Positions 19,954-28,238 of a DNA stretch of 64,000 nt are shown in pieces (the stretch's first letter is position 1; every line of letters starts with the position of its first letter). Source of the stretch: Clostridium tagluense (GTDB lineage Bacteria > Bacillota > Clostridia > Clostridiales > Clostridiaceae); assembly GCF_003865095.1 (NCBI RefSeq), contig NZ_BHYK01000004.1, forward strand, positions 19,631 through 83,630. The letters run 5' to 3'. The notes beneath the pieces are model-generated. The model did not search any database and was not told the DNA's origin. It was given only the letters and a program-made list of their open reading frames with translations. A program made the translations under genes and the position numbers.

Positions 19954-20775
19954 TTACGCTTTTTCGAAGATTTCTGATGGATTTAACTTGGATTTACCTT
20001 CAGGACTTATTCCTTTAAACTGGATAATTGATACATACTCTTCTACTAATTTATGCCCACTTTCAATATTCTCAATGAAAACTCCAATACCTAGAAGTTC
20101 ACTTTCAAACTCTTTTAGCAAATTAATTATGCCTCTTGCAGTGCCTCCAGCTTTCATAAAGTCATCTATGAAAATACATTTGCTTCCCTTTTTTATAGAA
20201 TTTCTTGTAAGAGACATAGTCTGAATTCTATTAGTGGAACCAGATGCATAATTGATACTAACAGTACTTCCCTCAGTAACCTTTGGATCCCGCCTTACTA
20301 TAACTAATTGAACCCCTAGCATCTTCGCCACCTCAAAGGCCAGTGGTATTCCTTTAGTCTCTACAGTTACTACATAATCTATATGTAACTCATTAAAGGC
20401 AGATGCAAGAATAACTCCTGCTTTATGCACTATTTCTGGATTATACATAATATCAGTCATAGATATAAAATTACCTGGTATTAACCTATCCTTGTGACTT
20501 AAAATCTCACATACCTCTTCTGCAAATATTCTACTTTCCTCCTGTGATACTCCACAAATATATTTTACTCCTCCAGCTGCACCTGCAACTGTCTCCACTC
20601 TTCCCATAGCTAGCATGCTTAGCGTTTCGCGAACAATAACAATGTCTTCGCTAATTGTGGATTTAGCTGCATTAAATAATTCTGTAAATTTTTTTAAATT
20701 AATTGTCTTATTAGGATTTTCTGTTAATATTTTAGTAATTCCCGTAACTCTTTGGTTTCTACTATATTTATTCAT
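19954..20775 (-). CDS. purR: purine repressor PurR
   Basis: 273 residues: N-terminal winged helix (about 1-70) followed by a phosphoribosyltransferase-like domain with PRPP-binding motif CIFIDDFMKAGGTARG. In Gram-positive bacteria PurR represses purine genes and PRPP releases it. It is the first gene of the block that ends in yabR. A pair of inverted CGAA motifs upstream (20801-20837) may be its operator. Confidence 0.96.
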   Translation of the reverse strand: MNKYSRNQRVTGITKILTENPNKTINLKKFTELFNAAKSTISEDIVIVRETLSMLAMGRVETVAGAAGGVKYICGVSQEESRIFAEEVCEILSHKDRLIPGNFISMTDIMYNPEIVHKAGVILASAFNELHIDYVVTVETKGIPLAFEVAKMLGVQLVIVRRDPKVTEGSTVSINYASGSTNRIQTMSLTRNSIKKGSKCIFIDDFMKAGGTARGIINLLKEFESELLGIGVFIENIESGHKLVEEYVSIIQFKGISPEGKSKLNPSEIFEKA

Positions 20776-20800
20776 TATTTATCACCCATATCTTTATTTT

Positions 20801-20837
20801 ACGAATTTTACCGAGTAAAACTTTAACTATCATTCGT
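20801..20837. promoter_or_regulatory. candidate PurR box pair
   Basis: ACGAA (20801-20805) and TTCGT (20833-20837) form inverted CGAA motifs 27 nt apart, close to the spacing of the two inverted PurBoxes of Bacillus. The flanks match the consensus only partly. Confidence 0.3.
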
Positions 20838-20897
20838 AATTTTATTGTAAATCTTTTTAATCACTATTACAATGCTTATCTAACGGACATTAAAATA

Positions 20898-20946
20898 AAT
20901 AACAAGGAAGCTTTAGAATTATCAATTATAAAACTTCCTTGTTATT
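20898..20946. other. strong hairpin between purR and murC promoters
   Basis: 13-bp perfect arms AATAACAAGGAAG (20898-20910) and CTTCCTTGTTATT (20934-20946), followed by CATTTTTAA on the plus strand. It looks like a terminator, yet no annotated gene ends here. Confidence 0.6.
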
Positions 20947-21176
20947 CATTTTTAACCCCCTAACTAACCACCTTCAAAAAATTTTATTCTATGCCTGTGT
21001 TGTTTTTTTGTAATTTTGTATATAATTAATAAGAAGCCTTGATCATATTAAAATAGACTAGTGTGATGATTTGTTGTTTATTTGAATGTGCCTTATGTTC
21101 ATTAATTTGTTATAATCAATATTACTGGTATTTGAATATACTAAACAAGCTTAATAATTTTTAAGGAGTTGATATA

Positions 21177-22556
21177 ATGTCTTTTGATTTTATAAAAGAT
21201 AAAAACAAGAAAATTCATTTTATAGGAATTGGCGGTATAAGTATGAGTGGCCTTGCTGAAATACTTATAAAAAATAATTATAAGGTTTCTGGTTCTGACA
21301 TGCAGTCATCCCATATAACAAATAAACTTAGTGAAAAAGGTGCTGAAATTTATATAGGTCATAATGGCGATAACATAGTAGATGCAGATTTAGTTGTTTA
21401 CACTGCCGCTATTTCTCCTGAAAATCCTGAATACCTTAAAGCTATGGAGTTAAATATCCCTTTAATGGATAGAGCTGAATTTTTAGGTCAAATTATGAAA
21501 GGCCATAAGTATAATGTGGCTGTATCAGGTACCCATGGTAAAACTACTACAACGTCAATGATTGCCCACATAATTTTAAATGAAGATGTAGACCCTACTA
21601 TATTGGTAGGCGGAGAACTGGATGCTATTTGTGGTAATGTTTTAGCTGGTAATAGTGATTATTTTATTACAGAAGCTTGCGAATATAAAGCATCATTTTT
21701 AAAGTTCTTTCCCTATATAGCCACAATAACAAATATAGATGCAGATCATCTAGATTACTATAGAGACATAAATCACATTAAAGATACCTTCAAAAAATTT
21801 ATTGATCTTATACCTAAGGAAGGCTATTTAGTTGCAAATGCAGAGGATGAAAATATTAAAACTATTCTTGATAATAATAACTATAAATGTAATATACTTA
21901 CTTATGGAATTAACGAAGGAATACTTAAGGCCCAAAATATTCGCTATAACGAGTCAGGTTGTGCCAGCTTTGATGTGTATAAAGAAGGTCACCTGCTATT
22001 TGAAATAAACCTTAATGTGCCAGGTCAGCATAATGTTCTAAATGCCCTTGCAAGTATAGGAACTTCGCTGTGTCTTAATTTCTCTAAAGACTCTATTACT
22101 AACGGACTCTCTAGTTTTAAGGGTACTCATAGAAGATTTGAACTAAAAGGAACTAAGGATGGGGTAACTGTTATTGATGAATACGCTCATCACCCTACAG
22201 AAATTAAAGCAACTTTAAGTGCTGCAAAAAATTACCCCCACAATAAAATTTATTGTGTTTTTCAACCTCATACTTATTCAAGAACCATAAGCTTATTTGA
22301 AGATTTTTCAAATTCTTTTTATAATATAGATAATTTAATCCTGGCAGATATTTATGCTGCTAGAGAAAAAGATACTGGAGTAATAAGTTCTACTATGCTA
22401 GGAGACAGAATTCGATCTAAAAATGTAAATTGCGTAAATCTTCATAGCTTTGATGAAATTGTACATTATCTTAGAATTAATTTAAAAGCTGGTGATATGC
22501 TTATTACAATGGGCGCAGGAGATGTATTTAAAATAGGAGAAATGTATTTAAAGTAA
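21177..22556 (+). CDS. murC: UDP-N-acetylmuramate-L-alanine ligase
   Basis: 459 residues with the Mur ligase layout: N-terminal nucleotide fold ([18 protein letters not shown]), ATP loop [17 protein letters not shown], central residues [11 protein letters not shown] and [11 protein letters not shown]-terminal [13 protein letters not shown]. MurC adds L-Ala to UDP-MurNAc in the cytoplasm. AAGGAG precedes the ATG. It is transcribed away from purR and is the first plus-strand gene of the window. Confidence 0.97.
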   Translation: MSFDFIKDKNKKIHFIGIGGISMSGLAEILIKNNYKVSGSDMQSSHITNKLSEKGAEIYIGHNGDNIVDADLVVYTAAISPENPEYLKAMELNIPLMDRAEFLGQIMKGHKYNVAVSGTHGKTTTTSMIAHIILNEDVDPTILVGGELDAICGNVLAGNSDYFITEACEYKASFLKFFPYIATITNIDADHLDYYRDINHIKDTFKKFIDLIPKEGYLVANAEDENIKTILDNNNYKCNILTYGINEGILKAQNIRYNESGCASFDVYKEGHLLFEINLNVPGQHNVLNALASIGTSLCLNFSKDSITNGLSSFKGTHRRFELKGTKDGVTVIDEYAHHPTEIKATLSAAKNYPHNKIYCVFQPHTYSRTISLFEDFSNSFYNIDNLILADIYAAREKDTGVISSTMLGDRIRSKNVNCVNLHSFDEIVHYLRINLKAGDMLITMGAGDVFKIGEMYLK

Positions 22557-22583
22557 TTAATTGAATATTTTTAAAATTAACTA

Positions 22584-22612
22584 TTGACATCTATTAACAA
22601 ATAAAGTATTCT
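22584..22612 (+). promoter_or_regulatory. promoter of the leader-ORF/ABC exporter unit
   Basis: TTGACA (22584-22589), 17 nt, TATTCT (22607-22612). It stands 28 nt after murC and about 63 nt before the first small ORF. Confidence 0.8.
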
Positions 22613-22674
22613 TAAAAAGGAATCATTTGAAAGAAATGTTAATTATAATATATTTTGAAAAGGAGGTAGCAATC

Positions 22675-22797
22675 ATGATCAATAAAGAAATATGTATTAA
22701 TTCTAATATTGCATTTAATTTATCTATGTCCAGTAATATTTTTATGTCTAAAACTTTATATGATAGTCCTACCTTAATGGAAATTATCTTTTCATAA
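22675..22797 (+). CDS. small ORF 1, likely leader peptide of the ABC exporter unit
   Basis: A 40-codon ORF with an excellent ribosome site (AAAAGGAGGT, 7 nt before ATG). The peptide begins MINKEICINSNIAFNLSMSS and ends LMEIIFS; it has no clear domain or signal peptide. It is followed 43 nt later by a strong terminator and then a second one, both upstream of the exporter genes. This is the layout of a leader peptide that controls read-through. It is not similar to small ORFs 2 and 3. The peptide itself is unrecognised. Confidence 0.65.
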   Translation: MINKEICINSNIAFNLSMSSNIFMSKTLYDSPTLMEIIFS

Positions 22798-22840
22798 TAT
22801 TTTATCTTTATTAAAGTATTTTTATGAAATTATAAACATT

Positions 22841-22870
22841 GATCATGGGCTACTCGCCCATGATCTTTTT
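22841..22870 (+). terminator. terminator 1 in the exporter leader (possible attenuator)
   Basis: Perfect 10-bp stem GATCATGGGC/GCCCATGATC, loop TACTC, then TTTTT. It lies between small ORF 1 and the exporter genes. Confidence 0.9.
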
Positions 22871-22925
22871 ATATGAGTTAATTTCTTATGTATGCCTGTT
22901 GATTTAGCATAAGATTAATCATTTT

Positions 22926-22956
22926 TTAAGCCATGGATATTTCCATGGCTTTTTTC
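22926..22956 (+). terminator. terminator 2 in the exporter leader
   Basis: AAGCCATGG, loop ATATTT, CCATGGCTT, then TTTTT. It is the second terminator in 90 nt, again upstream of the exporter genes. Confidence 0.85.
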
Positions 22957-23048
22957 TGTTAACTACATTTCAGTTTCGAAGAAAATTATTAATAAATCAC
23001 ATAAGTGATTAATTATAAAAGTCAAAACAAATTACGGGAGGAATTACA

Positions 23049-23243
23049 ATGTACAGTTCTGAAAATTTAACAAAACCAAAATCTAGCTTAGGAGGGGTAT
23101 TTATGAAACACAGTTTTTTTAAACTTGGAAATTCTCGATATATTTATCGAAAAAAACCTTTATTCTTAAACACATTTAAAAGTATTAGTGACCTTGATTA
23201 CTTTTTTATTACAAACAAATATAATCCATCCATTAATATCTAA
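23049..23243 (+). CDS. small ORF 2, paralogue of small ORF 3
   Basis: 64 codons from an ATG preceded by GGGAGGAA. An internal ATG at codon 19 (23103) has an even better site (AGGAGGGG, 5 nt), so a 46-residue product is possible. The peptide has LGG at residues 14-16 and the basic block RYIYRKKPLFL, and aligns with small ORF 3 along most of its length (LGG, FF, Y.RKPL.L, S.SDL.YF.I.NK). No membrane segment is clear. The R/K-X-R/K pattern is the type at which macrolides stall ribosomes, which supports a drug-sensing leader; an exported peptide with a GG leader is the alternative. Confidence 0.65.
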   Translation: MYSSENLTKPKSSLGGVFMKHSFFKLGNSRYIYRKKPLFLNTFKSISDLDYFFITNKYNPSINI

Positions 23244-23270
23244 TAAAAATTTGAAAGCGAGGAAATTATA

Positions 23271-23450
23271 ATGAATAAATCTACAATTTCAAAAAACTAT
23301 AATACTAATTTAGGAGGAATCACTACAGGGTTTGCTTTCTTTGAAAATAAGAATCTACTCAGTCGTTATCGGCGAAAGCCACTATATTTATGCAATAATA
23401 GCCTGAGCAATGACTTATATTATTTCCTAATATTAAATAAACGCATCTAA
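23271..23450 (+). CDS. small ORF 3, paralogue of small ORF 2
   Basis: 59 codons from an ATG preceded by GCGAGGAAA; it lies 27 nt after small ORF 2. The peptide has LGG at the same positions 14-16 and the basic block SRYRRKPLYL, and ends ILNKRI. Similarity to small ORF 2 at protein level with divergent DNA points to an old duplication kept under selection. The Shine-Dalgarno-like TTAGGAGGA is also present inside this ORF, but no start codon follows it. Function is not known; it is probably part of the leader of the exporter mRNA. Confidence 0.65.
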   Translation: MNKSTISKNYNTNLGGITTGFAFFENKNLLSRYRRKPLYLCNNSLSNDLYYFLILNKRI

Positions 23451-23506
23451 GCTTGTATCTTTAAGATACTGATGGTTATAATTTAACATTATATGCACAC
23501 ATAAAA

Positions 23507-23546
23507 ATATTTTAAGAAATAGATTAATCTCTATTTCTTAAAATAT
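23507..23546 (+). promoter_or_regulatory. 17-bp hairpin before the exporter ribosome site
   Basis: ATATTTTAAGAAATAGA (23507-23523), loop TTAATC, and its exact complement (23530-23546). It ends about 10 nt before AAGGAGG of the first ABC gene. There is no T tract, so it is probably not a terminator. Confidence 0.7.
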
Positions 23547-23573
23547 ACTAACTGTTAAGGAGGTCAAATTTTA

Positions 23574-25310
23574 ATGAAACGAATTTTAAAATATGTTACA
23601 AAATACAAACTCTTTATTATTATAGCTTCTATTGCAATGATAATAAGTATAATCCTAGACATGTTTAACCCCTATTTAGTAAAAGTTATGATTGATAAAG
23701 TACTTCGCAATAGTGAATATAACCTTCTAACTTTTGTATTAATGTCTCTTGCTGGAATTACTCTTACTCGGTCAATACTTGGCTATATTAGAGAATACAG
23801 CTTAGATTATTTATCTTCTAGAGTAAGCATAGATTTAAAAACAGATCTATTTGATCATATTCAAAGTTTACCATTTAAATATTTTGATAGTATGAACACT
23901 GGTGAACTTATGTCAAGGATGGGCTCTGACGTGGATAATGTATGGAGATCTATTTCTTTTGGTATAGGCCTTGCTATAGAACAATTAATTTATTTTCTAG
24001 TTGCCTCGGTACTAATCTTTCGTATGAATGGTCAGCTTGCACTTGTAACTCTTATAACTATGCCTCTTATTGGCTATATAGCAATGAAACTTGAACGTGA
24101 AGTTGGAGAGGCCTTTGGCGCCATAAGTGACCATAATGCAGTTTTAAACACTACGGCTCAAGAAAATATTGCTGGTGTACGTCTTGTAAAAGCTTTTGCT
24201 AGAGAAAAACATGAAACATTAAAGTTTTTAAACCATAACAGAACAAATTATGATCTTAATATGAAACAAACTAAGATATGGGGTAAACATTTCCCAATGA
24301 TAGAATTCTTATGTAACATGTCTGTTTTAGCCGTAGTATGTGTTGGTGGAATGCTAGTAATTGGTAAAAGTTTATCTATTGGAGAACTGGTGGCCTTTAG
24401 CCAATATGTGTGGATGCTAATTTGGCCAATGAGAATGATAGGCTGGCTTACAAATATCATAACTCAGGCAAATACTTCTGCTAAAAAAATCTTTGATATA
24501 ATGGATGTAGAACCTGAAATTAAAGATAAAGATGATGCCATAGCTATGCCTGTAATTAAAGGCTCCATAAAATTCAAAAATGTGTCTTTTAAATATAATG
24601 AAAATTACATTTTGGAAAATATAAATTTGGATATACCTGCTGGAAGCACTGTTGCAATAATGGGCACAACAGGTTCAGGTAAAAGCTCTCTTGTAAATCT
24701 TATAGGCAGATATTATGAAATCTCCAAAGGCTCAATTACTGTAGATGGTAATGATGTACGTGATATATGTATCCATGATTTACGATCTAAAATGGCTGTA
24801 GTTTCTCAAGATACTTTTTTATTTTCAGAGAGTATTTTTGAGAATATCCGTTTTGGAAATCTGGATGCCTCCTTTGACCAAATAAAAAAAGCTTGCACGG
24901 ACGCCTGTGTAGACGAATTTCTGGATAGTCTAACCGAGGGCTATGAGACAATTATTGGCGAGCGAGGACTAGGGCTTTCTGGCGGTCAAAAACAAAGACT
25001 TTCTATTGCAAGAGCGCTGGTTAAAGATTCTAGTATTTTAATACTTGATGATGCCACTTCAGCCTTAGATATGGATACTGAATACAATCTTTTAAAAAAT
25101 CTTCACCACAGAAATAACAAACAAACTACTTTTATAATTGCACATAGGATTTCTGCAGTTAAAAATGCGGATATGATACTATTCCTTGAGGATGGTCATG
25201 TGGTGGAAATGGGCAATCACAAAACTCTCCTTGAAAAGAGAGGGCAATACTATGATGTGTACAATCAACAATTTACAGACTTTATGGACCTTGAAGGGGT
25301 GGTGGTATAA
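23574..25310 (+). CDS. ABC exporter half-transporter, subunit A (degenerate ATP site)
   Basis: 578 residues: six-helix type I exporter membrane domain (about 1-310) followed by an ATPase domain with Walker A GTTGSGKSS, signature LSGGQKQRL, Walker B ILILDDATSALD and H-loop IAHRIS. The residue after the Walker B Asp is Asp instead of the catalytic Glu, as in one half of heterodimeric exporters such as BmrCD or TM287/288. It overlaps the next gene by one base. No C39 peptidase domain is present. Substrates are probably drugs or other amphipathic compounds; this is family inference. Confidence 0.92.
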   Translation: MKRILKYVTKYKLFIIIASIAMIISIILDMFNPYLVKVMIDKVLRNSEYNLLTFVLMSLAGITLTRSILGYIREYSLDYLSSRVSIDLKTDLFDHIQSLPFKYFDSMNTGELMSRMGSDVDNVWRSISFGIGLAIEQLIYFLVASVLIFRMNGQLALVTLITMPLIGYIAMKLEREVGEAFGAISDHNAVLNTTAQENIAGVRLVKAFAREKHETLKFLNHNRTNYDLNMKQTKIWGKHFPMIEFLCNMSVLAVVCVGGMLVIGKSLSIGELVAFSQYVWMLIWPMRMIGWLTNIITQANTSAKKIFDIMDVEPEIKDKDDAIAMPVIKGSIKFKNVSFKYNENYILENINLDIPAGSTVAIMGTTGSGKSSLVNLIGRYYEISKGSITVDGNDVRDICIHDLRSKMAVVSQDTFLFSESIFENIRFGNLDASFDQIKKACTDACVDEFLDSLTEGYETIIGERGLGLSGGQKQRLSIARALVKDSSILILDDATSALDMDTEYNLLKNLHHRNNKQTTFIIAHRISAVKNADMILFLEDGHVVEMGNHKTLLEKRGQYYDVYNQQFTDFMDLEGVVV

Positions 25311-27097
25311 TGCCTAGAAATTCAACACAGCAAGACGAACAAATTAAGGAAGCTTCCAAGGGAAAATTGATAATAAGGATATTTAGTTATTTAAAGCCTT
25401 TTAAACTAAAAGTAGCTTTAGTTATTTTGCTTATGGTAGTCGTCATGGTATGTTCTCTAGTAAACCCATATATTTTAAAGCTAGCAATAGACAAATATAT
25501 AGGAACCTCTAATATACGAGGCCTAGCACAAATTGCCGGTTTTATGGTAGTTTTTAATATAATATCACTTATTGCATCTAGAATAAGAATTAATATTATG
25601 GCTTCCGTTACTAACTCTGCACTATTAAATATAAGACAGGAATTATATACTCATATTCAGAAACTATCCTTTACTTTTTTTGATAATAGACCCGTTGGAA
25701 AAATACTTGCAAGGGTTATTGGAGATGTAAGTTCTCTGCAAGATCTCTTTGATAACAGCGTAACTAACTTTATCCCAGAAATCTTAACTCTAATATTTGT
25801 AACAATTATTATGTTTTCTATGAATGTTAAATTAGCTCTAATTTCGATTTCATTCTTACCAGTGCTAATTATAGCTCTTTCTTCTATAGAAATATTTTCT
25901 AGAAAGCGCTGGCAAATATATAGATCTAAACGTTCTAATCTTAATGCCTTTACCCATGAAGATTTTTCTGGCATAAGAGTAGTTCAATCTTTCGCCACCG
26001 AAGACAAAACCTCTAAAACCTTTGTAACCTATGTTGGCGACATGATGAATGCCTTTATGAAGGCTGTTAGATTAAATGATTTGTTTTGGCCCATGGTAGA
26101 ATTATCTTGGGGCCTTGGCAGTTTACTCGTATACTGGTATAGCGTGCCTCTTATAAAAGCAAAAACCTTAACTATTGGTGAACTCGTTGCATTTACTGCT
26201 TATATTTCAATGTTTTGGAGACCAATTATGAACATCAGCAATTTTTACAATACATTAATAACAAATTTCTCTTCTGCAGAAAGGATTTTTGAAATACTAG
26301 ATATAAAACCAGATATTATAACTATTGATAAGGCTATAAAAATGCCTAAAATAAAAGGTGATGTTGAATTCAAAAATGTAGTTTTTAGCTATGATAATGA
26401 TGTTTCTGTATTAAATAATGTGAGCTTTAAAATAAAGGCTGGAGAAACTGTAGCTTTAGTAGGTCCTACCGGGGCTGGCAAAACTACTATAATAAACTTA
26501 ATTAGTAGATTTTATGATGCAGGTAGCGGAGAAGTTTTAGTAGATGGTAAAAATGTATCTCATGTTGATATTGAATCTCTTCGAAGTCAAATGGGCATAA
26601 TGCTTCAAGATACCTTTCTCTTCTCTACTACTATTATGGAAAATATTCGTTATGGAAAATTAGATGCCACGGACGAAGAAGTAATAGCTTCAGCTATTGC
26701 CGTTAACGCCGATTCTTTTATTATGAAGCTAGATAATGGTTATGCTACAGAGGTAAATGAAAGAGGATCTAGACTTTCCGTTGGTCAAAGGCAGCTTATA
26801 TCCTTTGCTCGCGCCTTACTTGCTAATCCAAGAATATTAATATTAGATGAAGCTACTTCTAATATTGATACTACTACAGAAAAGCTTGTACAAAAGGGCA
26901 TTAAAAAACTCCTATTTAACAGAACATCCTTTGTTATAGCACACAGACTATCAACTATAAGAGACTGCGACAAAATAATGGTTATAGATGATGGGAGAAT
27001 TGTAGAGGGAGGCACCCACGAAGAGCTTATAGACCTAAAAGGATTATATTATGATCTTTATATGTCTCAATATAAATTCTTGAATGAAGGGGCTTAA
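25310..27097 (+). CDS. ABC exporter half-transporter, subunit B (catalytic ATP site)
   Basis: 595 residues: N-terminal cytoplasmic tail, six membrane helices, and an ATPase domain with Walker A GPTGAGKTT, Walker B ILILDEATSNID (catalytic Glu present) and signature LSVGQRQLI, where the second Gly position of LSGGQ is changed to Val. Together with subunit A this gives one consensus and one degenerate ATP site, typical of heterodimeric multidrug exporters. TAATG joins the two genes, so they are translationally coupled. A terminator follows at 27161. Confidence 0.92.
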   Translation: MPRNSTQQDEQIKEASKGKLIIRIFSYLKPFKLKVALVILLMVVVMVCSLVNPYILKLAIDKYIGTSNIRGLAQIAGFMVVFNIISLIASRIRINIMASVTNSALLNIRQELYTHIQKLSFTFFDNRPVGKILARVIGDVSSLQDLFDNSVTNFIPEILTLIFVTIIMFSMNVKLALISISFLPVLIIALSSIEIFSRKRWQIYRSKRSNLNAFTHEDFSGIRVVQSFATEDKTSKTFVTYVGDMMNAFMKAVRLNDLFWPMVELSWGLGSLLVYWYSVPLIKAKTLTIGELVAFTAYISMFWRPIMNISNFYNTLITNFSSAERIFEILDIKPDIITIDKAIKMPKIKGDVEFKNVVFSYDNDVSVLNNVSFKIKAGETVALVGPTGAGKTTIINLISRFYDAGSGEVLVDGKNVSHVDIESLRSQMGIMLQDTFLFSTTIMENIRYGKLDATDEEVIASAIAVNADSFIMKLDNGYATEVNERGSRLSVGQRQLISFARALLANPRILILDEATSNIDTTTEKLVQKGIKKLLFNRTSFVIAHRLSTIRDCDKIMVIDDGRIVEGGTHEELIDLKGLYYDLYMSQYKFLNEGA

Positions 27098-27160
27098 GGC
27101 ATCTTAGATTGGAGTAAGCAATCAAAATAAAGCTATTAACAATTTATGATATTAAGACTT

Positions 27161-27199
27161 AAACCTACAACTTTCAGATGTAGGTTTATTTTTTATTTA
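27161..27199 (+). terminator. terminator after the ABC exporter genes
   Basis: AAACCTACA, 9-nt loop, TGTAGGTTT, then ATTTTTTATTT. Confidence 0.85.
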
Positions 27200-27277
27200 C
27201 ATACTCCCATATTGGAACTATATTAGATAATATAGTCTGAAAATAAAAATTTCGCATTAGAAAGGAATGAATTATTT

Positions 27278-28192
27278 ATGAAAAAAGTTATTTATGGAGT
27301 AGACGCATTTTCAGCTACGCCCTTTGGAGGTAATCCAGCTGGTGTAGTGCCTAATGCAATTGGTTTAAATCATAGGGATATGTTGAAAATTGCAATGGAA
27401 ATGAATTTATCGGAAACCGCCTTTATTTTCCCACTACAAGATGATGTGTCAGATTACGAAGTAAGATTTTTTACACCTACTCAAGAGGTAGATTTATGCG
27501 GCCATGCTACAATTGCTTCTTTTTTCGCCTTAGCTTCAAAAGGTATAATTACTGGAACTAACAATGTCAAAATTGTAAAACAAAAAACTAAGGCTGGTAT
27601 TTTACCAGTTGAACTTTATTTTAAAGACAGTAAAATCTATAGTGTAATGATGACTCAAACTAAACCTAATTTTCTTTTTAAGGTTGAAGACCTGTGTGAA
27701 CTTGCTGAAATCATGGGAATAAATGCACAGGATATAGGCATTGACGGATACCACCTTATTCCTCAAGCTGTATCTACCGGTCTTACAGATATTATGCTCC
27801 CAGTTAAAAGTCTATCTGCATTAAAGTCCATAAATCCAAACTATGATAGATTGGTACAGTATAGTAATAAGCTAAATATTATTGGAGTGCATGCCTTTAC
27901 TCTTGAAACTGAAGAAGATTCCTCTACTCTAGCTTGTAGAAACTTTGGTCCTGCTGCTGGTATAAATGAAGAAGCTGCAACAGGGACTTCTAATGGAGCA
28001 CTCGGTGCCTACCTAGTAAAAAATGATATGCTTAGATTTGAAGATAATATAACTATAATCTGTGAACAGGGCTACTATATGAATAGACCCAGCAAAATAG
28101 TTGTAAGGCTTGAAGGAACTAAGGATGACTTAACAGTAAAGGTTGGAGGTGAAGCAGTTATTGTTATGGAAGGGGAAATACGCTACAGCTAA
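27278..28192 (+). CDS. PhzF-family isomerase/epimerase
   Basis: 304 residues with the PhzF double hot-dog-like fold signature: VDAFSATPFGGNPAGVV, MNLSETAFIFP with the catalytic Glu of LSETAF, DLCGHATIAS and AATGTSNGALGAYLV. The family contains PhzF of phenazine synthesis and many uncharacterised isomerases. There are no phenazine genes nearby, so the substrate is unknown. AAAGGA precedes the ATG. Single gene between two terminators. Confidence 0.92.
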   Translation: MKKVIYGVDAFSATPFGGNPAGVVPNAIGLNHRDMLKIAMEMNLSETAFIFPLQDDVSDYEVRFFTPTQEVDLCGHATIASFFALASKGIITGTNNVKIVKQKTKAGILPVELYFKDSKIYSVMMTQTKPNFLFKVEDLCELAEIMGINAQDIGIDGYHLIPQAVSTGLTDIMLPVKSLSALKSINPNYDRLVQYSNKLNIIGVHAFTLETEEDSSTLACRNFGPAAGINEEAATGTSNGALGAYLVKNDMLRFEDNITIICEQGYYMNRPSKIVVRLEGTKDDLTVKVGGEAVIVMEGEIRYS

Positions 28193-28206
28193 TATTCATT
28201 ATCTAT

Positions 28207-28236
28207 GCCACTAGAACAGTTCTTCTAGTGGCGTTT
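28207..28236. terminator. bidirectional terminator PhzF gene/creatininase gene
   Basis: GCCACTAGAA, loop, TTCTAGTGGC with T on both flanks, between two convergent genes. Confidence 0.8.
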
Positions 28237-28238
28237 AC

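Larger units (their letters stand above)
20776..21176. other. divergent intergenic region purR/murC
   Basis: 401 nt between oppositely transcribed genes. Contents: candidate PurR boxes (20801-20837), a strong hairpin (20898-20946), then AT-rich DNA up to the murC ribosome site AAGGAG. No small ORF with a good ribosome site was seen. Confidence 0.5.

Noticed and set aside
23049-27097. Bacteriocin operon with C39 peptidase exporter
   Set aside because: Neither ABC protein has an N-terminal C39 peptidase domain, and no immunity or modification gene is present. The LGG motif alone is explained equally well by an internal Shine-Dalgarno.
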